From the NCBI RefSeq assembly GCF_042646085.1, contig NZ_JBHRSZ010000004.1, positions 1,086,417 through 1,150,416 of the forward strand: DNA of 64,000 bases, written 5' to 3'. The position numbers were made by a program, and so were the translations under genes. How positions within the stretch are numbered: position 1 is the first letter of the stretch; every line of letters starts with the position of its first letter. The stretch is from Litoribrevibacter euphylliae (GTDB lineage: Bacteria > Pseudomonadota > Gammaproteobacteria > Pseudomonadales > Litoribrevibacteraceae). The notes below the pieces were generated by a model. It was not told the DNA's origin, did no database searches, and was given only the letters and a program-made list of their open reading frames with translations. Below are positions 60,806 through 64,000 of this stretch, piece by piece.

Positions 60806-60948
60806 TTTGACCCTACCTCTGAGCTAGTAAAAAAATCTTCGATAAGAAATTCAATTTCTATTTCAATAGATCATCGTTCTTTACTTTCTCTGTTGTGAGA
60901 AGGAATTCTAAATCCATTAGTGTTTGACTTTTTATGGGTAACTCGGAA

Positions 60949-61032
60949 AGTTAACGCCTTTAGCTGCGGCGAGCGATAGCGAGTCCAGCCCCGGGGCTTT
61001 TTTCGGGGCGAGGCAGGCTAAACTGGTTAAAT
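60949..61032 (-). other. attC site A
   Basis: Core AGTTAAC at 60949-60955 and GTTAAAT at 61026-61032. Arms CTTTAGCTGCGGCGAG and CTGCCTCGCC-type, with the TTTAGC/GCTAAA pairing and one unpaired base. Related in sequence to site B. Confidence 0.75.
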
Positions 61033-61035
61033 GCA

Positions 61036-61308
61036 TCATTGTAGATGCTCCAAATACTCTATTTGAACCTCACCAGATACATATGGGCCGTCGCCATCTA
61101 AATCCTGAACTGGTTCATCGAACTCTACCCAGATACTAGTAACAATTGAGTTAACGCCCTTAACGGTTCTCTGGGTAGAATCAAAAGCATCGGTGCCTTC
61201 TACTGCACCGGCTACGTACTCAGGTGGTAATGATACTTTTCCTGTTCCGCCATCTGGCCACCAGATGTGTGGAAGTACTTTTACTTTATCGCCGTCTTTG
61301 AATTTCAT
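61036..61308 (-). CDS. Cassette protein, unknown, 90 residues
   Basis: MKFKDGDKVKVLPHIWWPDGG opening with a KOW/SH3-like beta pattern (KVLPHIW, GTGKVSLPPEY) and SIVTSIWVEFDEP, then YVSGEVQIEYLEHL at the end. All-beta, soluble, acidic. Not recognised. Lies between attC A and B. Confidence 0.65.
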   Translation of the reverse strand: MKFKDGDKVKVLPHIWWPDGGTGKVSLPPEYVAGAVEGTDAFDSTQRTVKGVNSIVTSIWVEFDEPVQDLDGDGPYVSGEVQIEYLEHLQ

Positions 61309-61314
61309 AATGAC

Positions 61315-61392
61315 ATTTAACGCCTGCAGCTGCGGCCGAGCGCAGCGAGGTCCAGCGACCGTAGGGAGCGATGCTGGCTGGCCTTGTTAGGC
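61315..61392 (-). other. attC site B
   Basis: Perfect consensus cores ATTTAAC (61315-61321) and GTTAGGC (61386-61392). Long imperfect hairpin between, e.g. CAGCTGCGGCCGAG facing CTGGCTGG. The stop codon of the next cassette gene lies in its right core. Confidence 0.88.
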
Positions 61393-61809
61393 ATTTTGTT
61401 TCCGCTCACTAGCCATACCCCAAAGACGTAAAACTATACCAATATAGGCGATAGTCATTATGCCGTGAACTACCGGTTTTTCCCAGAACGTGCCCAACAC
61501 CAATGAAACAATTGGTATTGCTGCAAACACTAGAGCAATTGCCCTTAGACCATTTGGTGAGATGAGTTTTGGTTTGCTTTTCGGGTCTACGAATATTAAG
61601 CGGAGAGATAAAAAGAATACCCACAAACTACCTGCGAGAAAGAGACTACTGAGAGACACCGTGATTGCAGTAGGCGGAACATTTGGAGCAAGCAATAAAG
61701 ACAATGAGCCAATTACACATATGAGGGTAATCGGTGCCAGAAATATACCTAATGGAATCGTTACCCATCGAGGTAAAGGTTTTGGTTCAAACTCTTGATA
61801 TTCTTCCAT
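61387..61809 (-). CDS. Cassette protein with four membrane helices, unknown
   Basis: 140 residues: IPLGIFLAPITLICVIGSLSLLL, ITVSLSSLFLAGSLWVFFLSL, LRAIALVFAAIPIVSLVLGTF, MTIAYIGIVLRLWGMA. No family recognised. The stop overlaps attC B; the start is 10 bp from attC C. Confidence 0.7.
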   Translation of the reverse strand: MEEYQEFEPKPLPRWVTIPLGIFLAPITLICVIGSLSLLLAPNVPPTAITVSLSSLFLAGSLWVFFLSLRLIFVDPKSKPKLISPNGLRAIALVFAAIPIVSLVLGTFWEKPVVHGIMTIAYIGIVLRLWGMASERKQNA

Positions 61810-61818
61810 GCTTAAATT

Positions 61819-61877
61819 GCCTAACGCTTCAAGAAGGGGCGCCGGTTACGGCGTCCCTCTTGCTTGACTTGTTATGT
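61819..61877 (-). other. attC site C
   Basis: Cores GCCTAAC (61819-61825) and GTTATGT (61871-61877). Short, 59 bp, with CAAGAAGGGGCGCCG pairing to CGGCGTCCCTCTTG around a GTTA loop. Confidence 0.8.
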
Positions 61878-62616
61878 TTTGGGTTACGTCGATACTGACA
61901 GGTTTAGGCAGTTTGTAGAGCAACGACCGCTTAATTTCACCCTTAAAGCCAGTGTCTTTGATTATTCGCTTCTTGATGCTCAAGAATTCTTTGTGATCCA
62001 CTCTAGGATCTATCATTACCTGAGATATGAGGTCATGAGGATTGATATCATATTTAAACAGCTTATCCTCTGGTAGATCCTTACCCCAATCGAAGTAAAG
62101 GAGCCGAATCTCGTTCTCATGTTTAAATGCATTTCTCTTTATTAAAAGAGATCTAAATAGATTCCCGAAGGTGATAGCGCCATTGGGCCCGAACGCTTCT
62201 TTCGCGGCCTTTATTATTGCTCGTTCACTTTCATATTTTACCTTGCCAATACAGTATTCGCTCATTAGCGTATCTACTGTGGCGACCCCTAGGCTATCAA
62301 GCAGGTTATCAATTGTTGTCCTTATCCTTAAGCCGTATTTGTCATGAGAATAGATGCGCCACATAGCGTCTGATGACCGCTCTGTGGTCCAGCATTGTCC
62401 ATACATACGCTTATGCACATCTAGCTTAATCGTACTTCCATCAGGGTAGTTTAAAGTCGATTTCAGCGCGTAATTCTCAAAATTATCATCCCAGAGATCA
62501 GGCTTAACCAAGGTATTTTTTGATGTACTGAAAAGCTCCAGAAATCTCTCATAAGAGATTATTCTGTATATATACCTTTTCAATTCTTTATCTTTTAAGT
62601 CTAAATACAATTCCAC
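61846..62616 (-). CDS. Cassette-borne DUF2971 protein
   Basis: 256 residues from GTG 62616. YGQCWTTERSSDAMWRIYSHDKYGLRIR matches DUF2971 (core C-x-x-x-x-x-S-x-x-M-W-R-x-Y). Remaining sequence is alpha/beta and soluble. Function unknown; DUF2971 proteins often sit in mobile or defence-associated regions. Stop lies inside attC C, unlike a normal spacing. Confidence 0.85.
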   Translation of the reverse strand: MELYLDLKDKELKRYIYRIISYERFLELFSTSKNTLVKPDLWDDNFENYALKSTLNYPDGSTIKLDVHKRMYGQCWTTERSSDAMWRIYSHDKYGLRIRTTIDNLLDSLGVATVDTLMSEYCIGKVKYESERAIIKAAKEAFGPNGAITFGNLFRSLLIKRNAFKHENEIRLLYFDWGKDLPEDKLFKYDINPHDLISQVMIDPRVDHKEFLSIKKRIIKDTGFKGEIKRSLLYKLPKPVSIDVTQNITSQARGTP

Positions 62617-62625
62617 TCCTCGGAA

Positions 62626-62703
62626 ACATAACGCCCGGCGCAGCGGGCAAATTGAAGCGAGGAACGAGCGGTAATTTGATCCGCCTGCCGCCGCTTGTTA
62701 TAG
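62626..62703 (-). other. attC site D
   Basis: Cores ACATAAC (62626-62632) and GTTATAG (62697-62703). Long stem: GCAGCGGGCAAATT faces AATTTGATCCGCCTGC. Confidence 0.83.
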
Positions 62704-63090
62704 CTTTGCGATTTCACTGAATGATGCCGCCAATACTTGTAATTCACCAGTTTCGTGAAGCCACAAATACAGAGTGCTTTGATACTCCCCCGATTCTTTT
62801 ATAAACACCATTTGGTCACCAAGCCCATTACCAGCTATAGATAAAGCATTCTCAAGGAAGTTACCAAAACCCTTGCATGACTCAGTTTCTTTGATTATGT
62901 GATTACATGTGCGTGAAATACGCTTTCTATCAGAGGTATCTTTGATTGGATAGAGCTCCCAATCATGTTCTTCCGTTTGAACCTCGCCGCCATTATCCAA
63001 TTTCATGGCTTCGCGATATTCATTAGGCAAAGTGCAACCCAACTCGTTTTCAGTTAGCACCAATTGCTCTTCTGAGAGGCTAAACGGCAC
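62698..63090 (-). CDS. Cassette-borne SMI1/KNR4 (SUKH) family protein
   Basis: 130 residues from GTG 63090. SLSEEQLVLTENELGCTLPNEYREAMKLDNGG is the SUKH opening, followed by DWELYPIKD and GNGLGDQMVFI. SUKH proteins are immunity proteins to nuclease toxins. No toxin is next to it; cassettes often carry lone immunity genes. Confidence 0.88.
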   Translation of the reverse strand: MPFSLSEEQLVLTENELGCTLPNEYREAMKLDNGGEVQTEEHDWELYPIKDTSDRKRISRTCNHIIKETESCKGFGNFLENALSIAGNGLGDQMVFIKESGEYQSTLYLWLHETGELQVLAASFSEIAKL

Positions 63091-63104
63091 TGAACTCTCC
63101 TTAG

Positions 63105-63193
63105 CTATAACGCTTTAGCTAATAGGCGTGCTTCTAGCACGTCCAATGGAGGCCGTCTTTTTGGCCGTAATGATTTTCAGCGTATTGTTATAC
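63105..63193 (-). other. attC site E
   Basis: Cores CTATAAC (63105-63111) and GTTATAC (63187-63193). Weaker arm pairing than the others (ACGCT...AGCGT conserved), with an inner hairpin GGCCGT/GCACG. Confidence 0.65.
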
Positions 63194-63200
63194 TAAAATA

Positions 63201-63431
63201 TTAGTGATGATTGTTATAGCCGTACATCAGGCCGATGATAATTCCTACTAAGAAACTTCCTGCTAAGATACGAATGATTTTAATCATTGTAAAAGCTTCA
63301 ATACCACTAATCAAAAGAACTTTAAAAACTGAACAGAATAGAATTGTCAACTGAAATAGAAATCCTATTTTCAGAGTAGTCTCCCAGAAGGCTTTATTCT
63401 TTACGAGGTTAAACTTCATTCTAAAGTCCAT
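63201..63431 (-). CDS. Cassette protein with two membrane helices, unknown
   Basis: 76 residues: TLKIGFLFQLTILFCSVFKVLLIS and IIRILAGSFLVGIIIGLMYGY. Basic N-terminus. No family recognised. Start is 11 bp from attC F. Confidence 0.65.
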   Translation of the reverse strand: MDFRMKFNLVKNKAFWETTLKIGFLFQLTILFCSVFKVLLISGIEAFTMIKIIRILAGSFLVGIIIGLMYGYNNHH

Positions 63432-63441
63432 TTACACCTAA

Positions 63442-63543
63442 GTATAACGCTGCGCACTTAGGAAAAGTTTAGTTGGCAGCTGTTTTGCCCGAAGGCAAAA
63501 GAGGTGACAACTAAACTTTTTCCTATGATGCGCCTGGTTAGGC
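63442..63543 (-). other. attC site F
   Basis: Cores GTATAAC (63442-63448) and GTTAGGC (63537-63543). 102 bp with the longest stem: TTAGGAAAAGTTTAGTTG faces CAACTAAACTTTTTCCTA, and inner TTTTGCCC/GGGCAAAA-like arms. VCR-like in length. Confidence 0.88.
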
Positions 63544-63548
63544 CGATT

Positions 63549-63914
63549 TTAGTACCGACGTTCATTGATTATTTTCCCCTCGTAAATGTATGCATAATAA
63601 CCAGCGCCCGGCTTAGCTTTCTGTGTGGAACTTACCAATTTTTTTCCACTTACAAATTCTGTCTTAACAATATAGTTTTCGCCATATTCCAAAGGAATTT
63701 TCATTGCTGTCTTTTCAAAGTCACCCTCATAGGATAGGTGCCGATCACCCACTATAACCGTTGACCTTACAATTTGCTCTTCTGTAAAACTCCAGAAAAT
63801 TACAGTGTAATATTTTGGATTTAAATATAAATACGACCACGAAAACAGCGCGCCTAAAAATAATCCGGCGAAACCGTTTAATAGAATTCTCAGCTTTAGT
63901 TTATGTCCACTCAT
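63549..63914 (-). CDS. Cassette protein, membrane-anchored, unknown
   Basis: 121 residues. One N-terminal helix (LRILLNGFAGLFLGALFSWSYLYL), then a beta-rich soluble domain (YTVIFWSFTEEQIVRSTVIVGDRHL; MKIPLEYGENYIVKTEFVSG). No family recognised. Confidence 0.65.
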   Translation of the reverse strand: MSGHKLKLRILLNGFAGLFLGALFSWSYLYLNPKYYTVIFWSFTEEQIVRSTVIVGDRHLSYEGDFEKTAMKIPLEYGENYIVKTEFVSGKKLVSSTQKAKPGAGYYAYIYEGKIINERRY

Positions 63915-63931
63915 ATCTTGCTTTAATTTGA

Positions 63932-63989
63932 GCCTAACAGTTTAGTGTTTATACGCACGCGGAGCACAGCGTATAAACCTCTGTTGGAC
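63932..63989 (-). other. attC site G
   Basis: Cores GCCTAAC (63932-63938) and GTTGGAC (63983-63989). Stem GTTTATACGC/GCGTATAAAC with an 11-12 base loop. The next cassette begins to its right, beyond the window. Confidence 0.7.
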
Positions 63990-64000
63990 TGCGCCGCTTC

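Larger units (their letters stand above)
60949..64000 (-). mobile_element. Chromosomal integron gene-cassette array (distal end)
   Basis: Seven attC-like sites alternate with single small genes, all minus strand. Every gene ends within a few bases of the attC at its low-coordinate side, and each attC ends with GTT-type and starts with AAC-type core sites. So the array reads right to left, and attI and intI are expected right of 64000. Each cassette holds one gene. Gene content is unrelated to the flanking chromosome. Confidence 0.88.

Noticed and set aside
1..64000. CRISPR arrays, prophages, insertion sequences or tRNA/rRNA genes
   Set aside because: No regular repeat-spacer structure, transposase, integrase or structural RNA was seen in this window; integron integrase would be to the right.

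Overview
The window reads as chromosome of a marine-type Gammaproteobacterium (Oceanospirillales/Pseudomonadales-like) of moderate G+C. The support is gene content: RlmKL, BaeSR with a Spy-like protein, RmuC, a thiolase/long FabG/MaoC set, AhpCF, Puu and beta-alanine catabolism, and several AraC regulators. I cannot name the genus. Most of the window is ordinary chromosome. The right end (about 60.9-64.0 kb) is different: it is the distal end of a chromosomal integron gene-cassette array. No tRNA, rRNA, IS element, prophage or CRISPR array was seen. An assembly gap of 66 N lies at 7027-7092 inside a gene.

Layout. 1-6 kb: a translationally coupled minus-strand set (FGGY kinase, GlpD-like G3P oxidase, alkyl-DHAP-synthase-like flavoprotein) opposite an AraC regulator. 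6-10 kb: a glutaredoxin-like protein, a large acidic protein with the gap, and rlmL. 10-13 kb: baeS-baeR-spy-like envelope stress genes. 13-18 kb: redox proteins, a Kv-type channel, a PhnA-like protein, DsbA-like and phasin-like proteins. 17-22 kb: thiolase, long FabG and MaoC dehydratase around an AraC regulator. 22-25 kb: macrodomain protein, then a hemerythrin/DUF2249/12-TM membrane protein operon with an FNR/DNR-like site. 25-32 kb: ROK kinase, METTL26-like methyltransferase, RmuC, lipoprotein, enoyl-reductase-like protein. 32.5-35 kb: ahpC-ahpF with an OxyR-like site. 35-41 kb: small proteins, a membrane AraC regulator divergent from a penicillin/AHL-acylase-like lipoprotein, and an MscS/DUF1003 pair. 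41.5-47.5 kb: TonB receptor, YfiR, CHASE8 hybrid kinase and HD-GYP regulator, every junction overlapping. 47.8-53.6 kb: a lipoprotein, three small proteins and an M48 protease. 53.8-60.4 kb: polyamine and beta-alanine catabolism (PuuC, BauA-like, MmsA, cupin, PuuB-like).

60.5-64 kb: seven small minus-strand genes, separated by seven attC-type sites. The cassettes encode mostly unknown or membrane proteins, one DUF2971 protein and one SMI1/KNR4 immunity-type protein. The integrase should lie to the right of the window.

Strongest leads: (i) the integron cassette tail; (ii) the TonB/YfiR/CHASE8-kinase/HD-GYP overlapping operon, which may be an envelope-to-c-di-GMP relay; (iii) the kinase/GlpD-like/ADPS-like operon, which could be an alkylglycerol (ether lipid) degradation route; (iv) a 24-bp near-perfect palindrome between a membrane AraC regulator and an acylase; (v) a METTL26-family methyltransferase whose conserved N-terminus lies upstream of any normal start codon.
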